Assembly: GCA_900756715.1 (NCBI GenBank)
Contig: CAAELC010000102.1
Span: forward strand, 1 to 14,465
Direction: 5' to 3'
Source: an uncultured Oscillospiraceae bacterium
Lineage (GTDB): Bacteria; Bacillota; Clostridia; Oscillospirales; Oscillospiraceae
DNA: 14,465 nt
Shown one piece after another: positions 7,208 through 13,918 of the stretch. The notes beneath the pieces are model-generated. The model saw only the letters and a list, made by a program, of their open reading frames with translations, made no database searches and was not told where the DNA came from. Positions within the stretch are counted from its first letter, which is position 1, and each line of letters begins with the position of its first letter. A program made the position numbers and the translations under genes.

Positions 7208-7241
7208 CCCCGGCCCGCCGCTTTACTGCGACGGGCCGGGG
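7208..7241 (-). other. GC-rich stem-loop between binding-protein and permease genes (mRNA stabiliser or attenuator)
   Basis: CCCCGGCCCG (7208-7217) pairs perfectly with CGGGCCGGGG (7232-7241). The inner bases pair further (CGC with GCG) around a TTTACT loop. On the transcribed strand no T-run follows, and the permease ribosome binding site starts a few bases later, so full termination is unlikely. In other ABC operons such stem-loops protect the upstream binding-protein mRNA from 3' decay and lower expression of the permease genes. That role is inferred here. Confidence 0.7.
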
Positions 7242-7280
7242 TGACTGTCAAAAGGGCACTTTTCTTTCCCGAAAAGGGGC

Positions 7281-8390
7281 TTACTTGGCTGCGTGCAGCT
7301 CCTTATACATGTCGATGGCCTTCTGCAGATAGGTGCAGTCCACTGCGGCCACCACGGCGTCGCGGTCAGCTGCGTCACGGTTGCCGATGGCTACCTGAAT
7401 GTCAAAGAACTTGCCGAACTCGTTCTGCATGCCGGTCAGGCCGTTTTCCTGCACCTTGCACAGATCCTCATAGAAGCTGAGATCCTGAAACTTGGTCATC
7501 TTCTCGCTGTCCAGCGCCGCGTTGATGGGGGTCTCGGTGCCGAACTCATCCTTCATAACCTGCGCAAACCACTCGGCGCCCTGCTGCTGGTTCTGCTCGT
7601 CGCCCAGCCACAGCAGCACTTCCAGTGCGCCTTCCAGATACTTCACGACCACATCCTCGTTCTTCTCCAGCCAGCCGGCCTCGGCAATGATGTTGCCGGC
7701 CATGGCCGCTTCCATGCCTCCCATGGTGTGGCAGACCGCATAATTGCTGTCGCTTTCCAGCATGGTGGTGTAGGTCCCGCTGGCGAAGAATACATCGGCG
7801 CTGCCGCTGGTGAAGGCCTGATAGCCCTTGTCAATGTCGGAGTTGACGATGTTCACATCATCCTCAGTCAGGCCCAGCTTTGCCAGCATGAACATAAGGT
7901 CGGCGTCGCACACGGTGCCGCGGCCCACCAGAATGGTCAGGCCCTTCCAGTCATCGGCGGTGCCCAGCGTCTCGCTGATGGGGCCTTCCTTGGCCTTGGC
8001 CAGCTTGCTGTCTGCCCGGCAGAATGCCTTGTTGGAATAGTCATAGCCGGACAGGGAGATGACCTTCATGTTGTAGGTCAGCACGCCGGTGATGGCAGCG
8101 GGAGCGCCGATCCAGCCGATGCTCCAGTCACCGGAGGGGTTGGCCTCCAGCTGAGGGGGACCGGACACATAGTGGGTACGGGTCACATTCAGGCCCAGAT
8201 CCTTCCAAGTGCCCAGCTGCTCACCGGCAATCAGGGGAACGGCGGTCTGCACCACATTCTGGCCGGAGGTGGCCAGATCAATCAGCTCGCCATCGCCCTT
8301 GCCTTCATTCTTTGTGTCGGTTCCGCCACCACATGCGCACAGCGAGAACACCATGCACAGCGCCAGGATAAGAGATAACCATTTTTTCAT
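7281..8390 (-). CDS. ABC transporter substrate-binding lipoprotein, NitT/TauT/SsuA-like
   Basis: A protein of 369 residues from the ATG at 8390, which has AGGAGG at ideal distance (eight bases); the ATG six bases earlier is only two bases from that site. Residues 1-19 are a lipoprotein signal (MKKWLSLILALCMVFSLCA), with lipidation expected on Cys20 in LCAC, followed by GGG and a charged linker. The mature part shows the type of fold seen in SsuA/TauA/NMT1 proteins: an early QTAVPLIAGEQLGTWKDLGL segment, GDWSIGWIGAPAAITG at about 87-102, SGYDYSN, and LTILVGRGT at about 150-158 in the hinge/second lobe. It is anchored outside the membrane and delivers substrate to the two permeases. Only 64 bases lie between the kinase gene and this one, with no convincing promoter, so it is probably cotranscribed. 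The substrate cannot be read from the sequence. Confidence 0.92.
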   Translation of the reverse strand: MKKWLSLILALCMVFSLCACGGGTDTKNEGKGDGELIDLATSGQNVVQTAVPLIAGEQLGTWKDLGLNVTRTHYVSGPPQLEANPSGDWSIGWIGAPAAITGVLTYNMKVISLSGYDYSNKAFCRADSKLAKAKEGPISETLGTADDWKGLTILVGRGTVCDADLMFMLAKLGLTEDDVNIVNSDIDKGYQAFTSGSADVFFASGTYTTMLESDSNYAVCHTMGGMEAAMAGNIIAEAGWLEKNEDVVVKYLEGALEVLLWLGDEQNQQQGAEWFAQVMKDEFGTETPINAALDSEKMTKFQDLSFYEDLCKVQENGLTGMQNEFGKFFDIQVAIGNRDAADRDAVVAAVDCTYLQKAIDMYKELHAAK

Positions 8391-8454
8391 TTTCATTTCC
8401 TCCTGCGTCTTTTTTGTTGATGTTTTTTATGCTCACAGCGTTCCACGGCTGCGA

Positions 8455-9393
8455 TCAACTCAGTTCGGCATACTCGGCCAGAAATTTCTCGCGGAAGGAC
8501 GCCGTTATCGGAAGATCCGCGTCCCACATGACTTCCACCGCCGCGCCGTATACCGGCGGGGCCTGCTGCAGAAGCAGCCTGGCCCGGGGATGGGAAAGGC
8601 GGGCAATCTCCTGACAGTATTCGGGAAAATGTGCGGCGATTCCGCCGCCCAGCACTACCGGGAACTCCCCTTCAAAGTATCGGGCCGCCGCCTTTGTCAG
8701 GTCCGCCAGCAGGGCCGCGTGCTTCCGGAAAATCTCCTCGCAGGCCCAGTCGCCCTGCTTCCGCCCTTCAAACACTGCCGGAGCCATGGAGGCGATATAC
8801 GGTCTGCCGCCCCGGTGCACCTGCGGGATAATCCGGTCCGACACCGGCATACCCAGGCGCTGCTCCAGCAGCTGGGTCAGCACAGTGGGCGGGCATCTGC
8901 CGTCCACGGCCCGCAGGGCCAGGCGCAGAGCATCCTGCCCCAGCTCGAAACCGCTGCCGCCGGTATCAATCAGGTATCCCTTGCCGCCGATGTGCCGCAG
9001 GGGCTGGCCCTGAATGCGCACAAACAGGGAGGACCCCGTCCCGCACACCATGCCGCAGCCGTCCTCATGGCCCAGCGTGCCTGAGATCAGGTTGCAGCCA
9101 TCGTCGTCAAAGCGGATGTGCTGAATGGGAAAGCGGTCTGCCACCGGGGCAGAGTAAATATCCCCGTTGGGGAGCACCCCGGCTACGCCGCCATAAAGTG
9201 CCGCCACCGGCTGTGTGTGGCCGTCTGTCACCTGCCGGATGCACTCCAGCAGGCGGCGCTGGGCCTCCTCCACCCCCAGATCGGATGCGTTGCCGCCGGG
9301 GCCTACATAGCGCCGGTGGATATGGCCGGTTTCGTCAAAGAGCACGGTATCGGTCTTTGTGCCGCCGCCATCCACCGCAATGCAGTATTTCAT
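8455..9393 (-). CDS. BadF/N-acetylglucosamine kinase-like sugar kinase
   Basis: A protein of 312 residues, ASKHA (actin/hexokinase) fold, BadF/BadG/BcrA/BcrD ATPase family, which includes N-acetylglucosamine and glucosamine kinases. Seen: phosphate-1 loop DGGGTKTD (residues 8-15), a GPGNxSD-type sugar-contact segment (GPGGNASDLG, 31-40), FDDDGCNLISGTLG (95-108) with the likely catalytic Asp, phosphate-2 loop GTGSS (118-122), GYLIDTGGSGFELG (139-152) and the adenosine motif LGGGIAAH (248-255). There are no Fe-S cysteine clusters of the benzoyl-CoA reductase activators, so a sugar kinase role is preferred. The start is the ATG at 9393, 19 bases after the sulfatase stop; the frame is open further upstream into the sulfatase gene. 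By position it would phosphorylate the sugar freed by the sulfatase; the exact sugar is inferred, not shown. Confidence 0.88.
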   Translation of the reverse strand: MKYCIAVDGGGTKTDTVLFDETGHIHRRYVGPGGNASDLGVEEAQRRLLECIRQVTDGHTQPVAALYGGVAGVLPNGDIYSAPVADRFPIQHIRFDDDGCNLISGTLGHEDGCGMVCGTGSSLFVRIQGQPLRHIGGKGYLIDTGGSGFELGQDALRLALRAVDGRCPPTVLTQLLEQRLGMPVSDRIIPQVHRGGRPYIASMAPAVFEGRKQGDWACEEIFRKHAALLADLTKAAARYFEGEFPVVLGGGIAAHFPEYCQEIARLSHPRARLLLQQAPPVYGAAVEVMWDADLPITASFREKFLAEYAELS

Positions 9394-9412
9394 GCCTTTC
9401 ACCCCTTCGGCA

Positions 9413-10837
9413 TTATGCCAGATCAATTTGGTACTCCCCGGGGATCGCCGCGGCCTCCGCATCATGCAGCAGCGTCTGGTCCATTCGGCCGGGATAATGG
9501 GGGTGGGTCTTGCTCACCGGCTCATAGGTCTTGCTCTCCACCGCCTGATTGCAGTCGCTGCGGCGATAGGAATCCAGCCGCTCCTTCATCTCCGGAATGC
9601 GGGGATCGCCCTGCTCGTAGGTATTGCGCTGCTCGGGCGCATGGTCAAAGAAGTAATAGCGGTCATTTTCCGCACGGTAAATCAGCTTGCACACGCCGTC
9701 GGTAATCATATATACACCGGACGAGCCGCAGGCATGCTGCGAGAACACATACTTCCTGTGGTCATGGGAGGCAAACAGGTCCACCCCGTCGAACTCCGCC
9801 GGATCATAGGGCGCCCCGGCATAGCTGAGCAGCGTGGGGGCAACATCCACCAGCGAGCAGGCCTCCTGCCGCCGCTGCGGCTTCTGGCCGGGGCAGCGAA
9901 TCATCAGCGGCACATGGCAGGAAGAATCCACCATGGTGCGCTTGCCGATGGCGCCGTAATCGCCCATCATATCGCCGTGGTCGCTGGAAAACAGAATCAG
10001 CGTGTCGTCATACATGCCTTTCTCCTTCAGCGCCGCCACGATGCGGCCCACCTGATAGTCCACAAAGGACACGCAGGCGTAATAGAAGTTCTTGCTGCGC
10101 AGGATGTCCTGCCGGCTCATCATCAGCCGCTCCAGCGAGCACCGGGAGCCGATCATATCGGAAAAGGTGGCAAAGTCCTCGTCCTCAGGCACAACCGGAG
10201 CGGGAGGGTCCTCCCGGTACAGCTTCTGCCAGGGGGCTGGCGGACAATAGGGCGGATGGGGATGGATAAAGGAGGCAAACAGGAACATGGGCTGCTGCGG
10301 ATCGCACTGCCGGATATACTCCACACTGCGGTCGCCCACCCACTGGGTGGGGTGGTCGCAGGGCGGCAGCTGGGAAATCTGGGGAATGTAATACATCTCG
10401 CTGCGCATGCCGTGGTAGTCAAACACCGATGGATGTCTGCTGCGGACATACTCCATATATTCATCCCCCGGGGCTGCCAGTTCCTCCTGCGTATGGCGGC
10501 GGGTAAAGCCCATGGAGCCATACGGATCCCACAGATGGTGCATTTTGCCCACACAGCAGCTGTCATACCCCTGCGCCGTGATGCGGCTGTAAAAGCCCTC
10601 GCCCTGATAGGCCGACTGTGCATTGTTGTTGTTGCAGCCGGTGCGGGCCGGATACTGGCCCGACAGCAGAGACAGGCGGGCCGGCACACATACCGGCGAC
10701 GGCGTGATGCAATGGTCGAAAATCACACTCTCCCGGGCCAGCGCGTCCAGATGGGGCGTCTGAATGGCGGGATTGCCAAAGGCCGAGATGGTATCATACC
10801 GCTGCTGATCTGTAAAAAGAACCAAAATATGTTTCAT
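9413..10837 (-). CDS. Cys-type sulfatase, cytosolic
   Basis: A protein of 474 residues of the alkaline-phosphatase/sulfatase superfamily, which hydrolyses sulfate esters using a formylglycine made from an active-site Cys or Ser. Seen: N-terminal metal site TDQQ (Asp10, Gln11), the maturation motif CVPARLSLLSG (Cys50, Pro52, Arg54, Gly60), VGKMH (Lys98, His100), SSDHGDMMGDYG (Asp286, His287) and Lys299. A Cys-type motif in an anaerobe needs an anaerobic radical-SAM sulfatase-maturating enzyme, which is not in this window. The start is the ATG at 10837 with GGAGGAG about ten bases upstream; the longer open frame runs through the promoter. There is no signal peptide, so the enzyme acts in the cytosol on an imported substrate. 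A phosphonate monoesterase or choline-sulfatase-like activity cannot be ruled out. First gene of the operon. Confidence 0.93.
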   Translation of the reverse strand: MKHILVLFTDQQRYDTISAFGNPAIQTPHLDALARESVIFDHCITPSPVCVPARLSLLSGQYPARTGCNNNNAQSAYQGEGFYSRITAQGYDSCCVGKMHHLWDPYGSMGFTRRHTQEELAAPGDEYMEYVRSRHPSVFDYHGMRSEMYYIPQISQLPPCDHPTQWVGDRSVEYIRQCDPQQPMFLFASFIHPHPPYCPPAPWQKLYREDPPAPVVPEDEDFATFSDMIGSRCSLERLMMSRQDILRSKNFYYACVSFVDYQVGRIVAALKEKGMYDDTLILFSSDHGDMMGDYGAIGKRTMVDSSCHVPLMIRCPGQKPQRRQEACSLVDVAPTLLSYAGAPYDPAEFDGVDLFASHDHRKYVFSQHACGSSGVYMITDGVCKLIYRAENDRYYFFDHAPEQRNTYEQGDPRIPEMKERLDSYRRSDCNQAVESKTYEPVSKTHPHYPGRMDQTLLHDAEAAAIPGEYQIDLA

Positions 10838-10918
10838 ATCCGAGAGGCTCCTCCGTTCTGCCAAGTGCTTCTTTTTCGTCTTCAAAACATTTTTATTTTG
10901 TTTCGTAAGTTTTATAAA

Positions 10919-10947
10919 ATTATATATTTTTTCTAAAGGAATGTCAA
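10919..10947 (-). promoter_or_regulatory. Perfect consensus SigA promoter of the sulfatase/transporter operon
   Basis: On the - strand, TTGACA (10947-10942) and TATAAT (10924-10919) are separated by exactly 17 bases. All 12 positions match the consensus, and transcription would start near 10912, giving a leader of about 75 bases before the sulfatase ATG. A promoter this strong on a catabolic operon fits control by a repressor, such as the divergently encoded DeoR-family protein. Confidence 0.88.
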
Positions 10948-11042
10948 ATGACAGAATCACGAAATATATATTTTGTTTTTATACATTTTAACAGAATATT
11001 TTCGCCGTTTCTTACGCTTATTGAAATCAATGTAAGTTTCCG

Positions 11043-11070
11043 TTGACTTTTTGCTTCGAAAGTATATAAT
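11043..11070 (+). promoter_or_regulatory. Promoter of the DeoR-family regulator gene
   Basis: TTGACT (11043-11048) and a perfect TATAAT (11065-11070) are separated by 16 bases. A start near 11077 leaves a leader of about 35 bases, with AGGAG seven bases before the ATG at 11112. A GTAAG box overlaps the predicted start, which suggests autoregulation. Confidence 0.82.
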
Positions 11071-11111
11071 TATTAAATGTAAGTAAAATTCAAACATATA
11101 GGAGCGATTAC

Positions 11112-11864
11112 ATGGCAAAAAACATTGACCTGCGGCGTCAGGCAATTCTGGATCTGGTGAACAAATACGGAACGCTGGACTTTCAGCAGCTTCGCAACGC
11201 CTTCCCCGGAGTATCCGATGTGACCCTGCGCAAGGATCTTCAATATCTGGATGATACCCAGCAGGCCACCCGCACCCACGGCGGCGTGCGCTCCATCCCC
11301 TCTGCCCTGAACTATTTCTACCGTGCCAATGTGAACACCGAGAAAAAACGGGCCATCGCGGCCAAGGCCGTTTCCCTGATCCGGCCGGGCACCTCTATTT
11401 TCATTTCCGCCGGAAGCACCTGCGCAGAGCTGGCACGCTGCCTGCCGGTGTTCCCCCTGAAGGTTTGCAGCGACGGGGTGTACACCGTCAGCAACATTGC
11501 CACCCTGCCCAGCCTGTCCGTGGAGCTGCTGGGCGGCGATGTGGATCTGAACATCATGCGGGTGGAGGGCATTTCCGTGCTGAACCGGCTGGAAAGTCTC
11601 CACTTCTCCGTGGCCTTTATGGGTGCGCTTGCCCTGAACCCGGACTACGGCTTTGCCCACAACAGTGCCATGACATCGGCCATTCTGGAAAAGGTGGCCC
11701 AGCATTCCGACCGGACGGTGGTGCTGCTGGACTCCACCAAGCTGTCGCATTCTCTGCCCACCTATTCTGTGCCGCTGAGCGCGGTGCAGACGCTGGTTAC
11801 AGACGATGATTTCCCCCCGGAGGTCGCAGCCGTTATGCGCAGCAAGGGCATCGAAGTGCTTTGA
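11112..11864 (+). CDS. DeoR/GlpR-family transcriptional regulator
   Basis: A protein of 250 residues, the usual DeoR length. Residues about 6-60 form the winged helix with the family recognition pattern (RRQAILDLVNKYGTLD, then VSDVTLRKDLQYLD at 34-47 and RTHGGV at 54-59). The C-terminal effector domain has the sugar-phosphate isomerase-like DeoRC fold with ISAGSTCAELA (98-108), ELLGGDV (138-144), FMGALALNPDYGF (169-181) and DSTKLS (207-212; DSSKF in many relatives). These regulators normally repress sugar operons and are released by a phosphorylated sugar. It is transcribed away from the sulfatase operon from the shared 274-base region, so it is the obvious regulator of that operon, and the product of the operon's kinase (or a later intermediate) is a natural inducer candidate. 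That last step is inferred. Confidence 0.93.
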   Translation: MAKNIDLRRQAILDLVNKYGTLDFQQLRNAFPGVSDVTLRKDLQYLDDTQQATRTHGGVRSIPSALNYFYRANVNTEKKRAIAAKAVSLIRPGTSIFISAGSTCAELARCLPVFPLKVCSDGVYTVSNIATLPSLSVELLGGDVDLNIMRVEGISVLNRLESLHFSVAFMGALALNPDYGFAHNSAMTSAILEKVAQHSDRTVVLLDSTKLSHSLPTYSVPLSAVQTLVTDDDFPPEVAAVMRSKGIEVL

Positions 11865-11870
11865 AACAGG

Positions 11871-11909
11871 AAAATACCCGCACAGGCTCAGCCTGTGCGG
11901 GTATTTTTT
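11871..11909. terminator. Bidirectional intrinsic terminator between convergent genes
   Basis: A perfect stem of 16 base pairs (11872-11887 with 11891-11906) with a TCA loop is flanked by A4 on one side and a run of six T on the other. It lies seven bases after the stop of the DeoR gene and about 50 bases after the stop of the convergent membrane protein gene, so it can serve both strands. The remaining bases up to 11955 show no further feature. Confidence 0.92.
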
Positions 11910-11955
11910 GTCTATGGCTGTCCGGCAGACTCCTTGCTTCTTCCGGCGGCCCGCT

Positions 11956-13743
11956 TCAGGAAGCTGAAGCTTTTGCCGGGCCTGCCGCCACGCGGGTGAC
12001 ACTGCGGGCCTTTAAAATCGTGCCGTCCCCCTCTGCAAAGGTGATCTGCACCGCGTCACCCACATTCAGAATGACCGCGCCCTCATCGTCAGCCGCAGAA
12101 ATTGCATAGTAATTTTCGCCGCCGTCCAGACGCAGATAATACAGGGTGTTTCCCTCTACCACCGCGCTGCGTATCTCGGAAATGACACCGCTGACCTGCC
12201 CCCCGGCAGAGCCGGTCAGGCCGGTCTGGCTATCGGAAATCAGGTTGTTCCGGGCCAGCATGGCGCGGTAGCTGCTTTCACACTCTGCCACATCAACGCC
12301 GGTAGCTACAATCTGATACTGGCTGACATTGACCATAGCGTACATTTTTACCAGACCTGCCGCATCCTTCAGCGCCATGAAATAGGTGGGCTGGTCGGCA
12401 ATATTCAGCAGCAGCGGGAAGGTAGCCGCGTAGTTCATCTGCTGCACCTGGCCCCGGGCAGAGGCCATGGCGGAATATTCCTCGGCCCCGGCCACGGAGT
12501 AAAAGCGAGTCTCCTTGGTGCGCTGATTGGACAGGATGAAGCCGATGTTGGACTGATCGGACACCACCGAAGTAATCCCGGTATACATATACACATCGTC
12601 TCCGATGGCGATGTAGTTATACCCCTCGGTGGTCACCGTTACATTCCGCTGGCCGAACAGGGAGTTGATAAAGCCGCCGATATACTTGCCATGGTAATCA
12701 TACTGCTGGAGAATCAGCTCCGCCGTATACACATGGTCCACCCAGTCCGGCACATCTCCGGCATCGTAATAGCGATGCTGGCCGGTAACCGCGTTCACCA
12801 GCACGGCCCCGTCAATATCTGTGCCGCCGAACAGGCCGATGGTCTTGCGCACCCGGGGGCAAACCCAGAAGGGGTTGCCGTCCTCGTCGATTTCAAAGGC
12901 AGGCTGGTCAAACATATAGGTGGGGTAATGGAAACGCAGGAAGCGCTGCAGATTGCGGCCAAAATGCTCCGCCGTGGTATAGCGGATGCCCTCGTCCAGA
13001 CGCACCACCTCTACATTCTGGCTGACCATGTCGATGATCAGGTAGGCAGGCAGGCCGTCGGAGCGGTTATTCAGCCACTTGATCCAGTCGCCGTAGCGCA
13101 GACCGGTAACCCGCACGGGGCGGCCCTTATAGTTGATCTGGGTATAGTCGTCATCCACCTCAAACTGGGAAACCATGTCTGCCAGCTCGCCCAGCTTGCG
13201 GTCGCCCAGTCTGGAGGCGGAATCCCGGTCCAGCATGGGAATCTGGTCGTAGGAAATTTCCTCCACCTCGCTGGCGAAGTCACCGTCGGTGACAGTCAGC
13301 AGGTCCCGATAGCCGGAGGCCCGGATCACCTGCCAGCCCAACACCGCGCCCACCAGCGCCACCACAATCAGCGCTGCCGCCGCAAAAACAGGGATGGCAC
13401 ACTGCTTTTTGACAAACTGCGCATAGCCCTTGACCCCTGTACCCTGAAAGCCGGAGGTAAGAACGGCCATGCCGCAGTAACACAGGCACAGCAGCAGAGC
13501 AAAGGCATAGAAATCCGGGCTATGCAGGTTGATGGGCGGCAGCACCACATAATAGTAGACAAAGCCCACAACCAGAGTCACCGCCAGATTGATGAGCGTC
13601 CGGCTCAGGGGAGTGCCAACGGCCTTGCGCTCCTTTTTCGGCTTGGGCGGGCGCTTGCCGAAGGGCCGGTGCTCACCGGCAAAGCCCTCGAAATTGGGAT
13701 CGTTCCAGTTTGTATTCACGGATTGCCCTCTCTTTCTTTTCAT
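11956..13743 (-). CDS. Large three-pass membrane protein of unknown function with a big C-terminal domain
   Basis: A protein of 595 residues from the ATG at 13743. A GTG at 13719, preceded by GAGAGGG at good distance, is an equally plausible start and would remove eight residues. Residues 1-48 are hydrophilic and basic (KRPPKPKKERK). There are three membrane segments at about 49-70, 76-97 and 116-139. The remaining ~455 residues are soluble and, by the positive-inside rule, probably outside the membrane. They contain Tyr-rich beta segments (YPTYMFD, GYNYIAIGDDVYMYTG, QYQIVATG) and a final small beta-barrel-like part (about 525-585) resembling an OB or SH3 fold. No enzymatic motif is recognised. 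Similar proteins are, to my memory, common in Clostridia and sometimes carry a CvpA-type name, but I cannot verify a family. It has its own promoter and shares terminators with neighbours, so it is a single-gene unit. Confidence 0.88.
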   Translation of the reverse strand: MKRKRGQSVNTNWNDPNFEGFAGEHRPFGKRPPKPKKERKAVGTPLSRTLINLAVTLVVGFVYYYVVLPPINLHSPDFYAFALLLCLCYCGMAVLTSGFQGTGVKGYAQFVKKQCAIPVFAAAALIVVALVGAVLGWQVIRASGYRDLLTVTDGDFASEVEEISYDQIPMLDRDSASRLGDRKLGELADMVSQFEVDDDYTQINYKGRPVRVTGLRYGDWIKWLNNRSDGLPAYLIIDMVSQNVEVVRLDEGIRYTTAEHFGRNLQRFLRFHYPTYMFDQPAFEIDEDGNPFWVCPRVRKTIGLFGGTDIDGAVLVNAVTGQHRYYDAGDVPDWVDHVYTAELILQQYDYHGKYIGGFINSLFGQRNVTVTTEGYNYIAIGDDVYMYTGITSVVSDQSNIGFILSNQRTKETRFYSVAGAEEYSAMASARGQVQQMNYAATFPLLLNIADQPTYFMALKDAAGLVKMYAMVNVSQYQIVATGVDVAECESSYRAMLARNNLISDSQTGLTGSAGGQVSGVISEIRSAVVEGNTLYYLRLDGGENYYAISAADDEGAVILNVGDAVQITFAEGDGTILKARSVTRVAAGPAKASAS

Positions 13744-13774
13744 TCATTCCGTCTGATTCTGCACTATTGTATAT

Positions 13775-13803
13775 AGTATACCCGAAAATGGCGCCGAGTA
13801 CAA
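13775..13803 (-). promoter_or_regulatory. Probable promoter of the three-pass membrane protein gene
   Basis: On the - strand, the -10 box TATACT (13780-13775) lies 17 bases after TTGTAC (13803-13798), a weak -35 box matching only TTG of the consensus. It is placed about 30 bases before the ATG at 13743, in the 175-base gap after clpC. A start near 13769 would leave a leader of about 25-50 bases depending on the true start codon. Confidence 0.6.
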
Positions 13804-13843
13804 CCATTTCCTCCGGTTTCGTTTCTTGCGCATTTTTACAATG

Positions 13844-13874
13844 CAAAAGGGGCGCCTCCCACAGAGGCGCCCCC
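13844..13874 (-). terminator. Intrinsic terminator of clpC
   Basis: GGGGCGCCTC (13849-13858) pairs with GAGGCGCCCC (13864-13873) around a five-base loop. Read on the - strand it is followed by TTTTGCATTGT. A second small hairpin (CTGCCG/CGGCAG, 13894-13908) lies between the clpC stop and the terminator. The rest of the gap to 13743 holds only the promoter for the next gene. Confidence 0.88.
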
Positions 13875-13918
13875 GGGGTCTGCCAGTCGGGTGCTGCCGG
13901 CACGGCAGGCTGAGCGGT

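Larger units (their letters stand above)
10905..11083. promoter_or_regulatory. Four CTTAC/GTAAG boxes, candidate operators of the DeoR-family regulator
   Basis: GTAAG occurs at 10905-10909, 11032-11036 and 11079-11083, and its complement CTTAC at 11011-11015. The first lies nine bases past the -10 box of the sulfatase operon and the last eight bases past the -10 box of the regulator gene, each on top of a predicted transcription start. The middle two face each other around a dyad, ATTGA-AA-TCAAT (11020-11031), just upstream of the regulator's -35. The spacing suggests repressor binding with DNA looping, but binding itself is inference. Confidence 0.5.

Noticed and set aside
7293..8378. + strand open frame (361 codons) opposite the binding-protein gene
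   Set aside because: Antisense shadow of a gene with clear lipoprotein and binding-protein features; composition is not protein-like.
9359..10936. Long + strand open frame (525 codons) opposite the sulfatase gene
   Set aside because: It is His/Ala/Gly-rich with no domain, no ribosome binding site, and mirrors the codon-position GC bias of the sulfatase gene; a shadow frame.
10962..10973. Perfect palindrome AAATATATATTT as an operator
   Set aside because: Simple A/T alternation in a very AT-rich region; such palindromes are expected by chance and it is not near either predicted transcription start.
10957..11145. Small - strand frame in the divergent intergenic region
   Set aside because: Lys/Ile/Tyr-rich product typical of AT-rich non-coding DNA, overlapping the promoter and start of the DeoR gene; no ribosome binding site.
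12691..13776. + strand open frame (361 codons) opposite the membrane protein gene
   Set aside because: Antisense shadow; His/Gln-rich low-complexity product and no start signal.
13673..13903. Small - strand frame including a possible 44-residue leader peptide before the membrane protein gene
   Set aside because: The GGAGGA before its internal ATG is only about two bases away, the frame runs over the proposed promoter and into the next gene, and its sequence has no recognisable signal.
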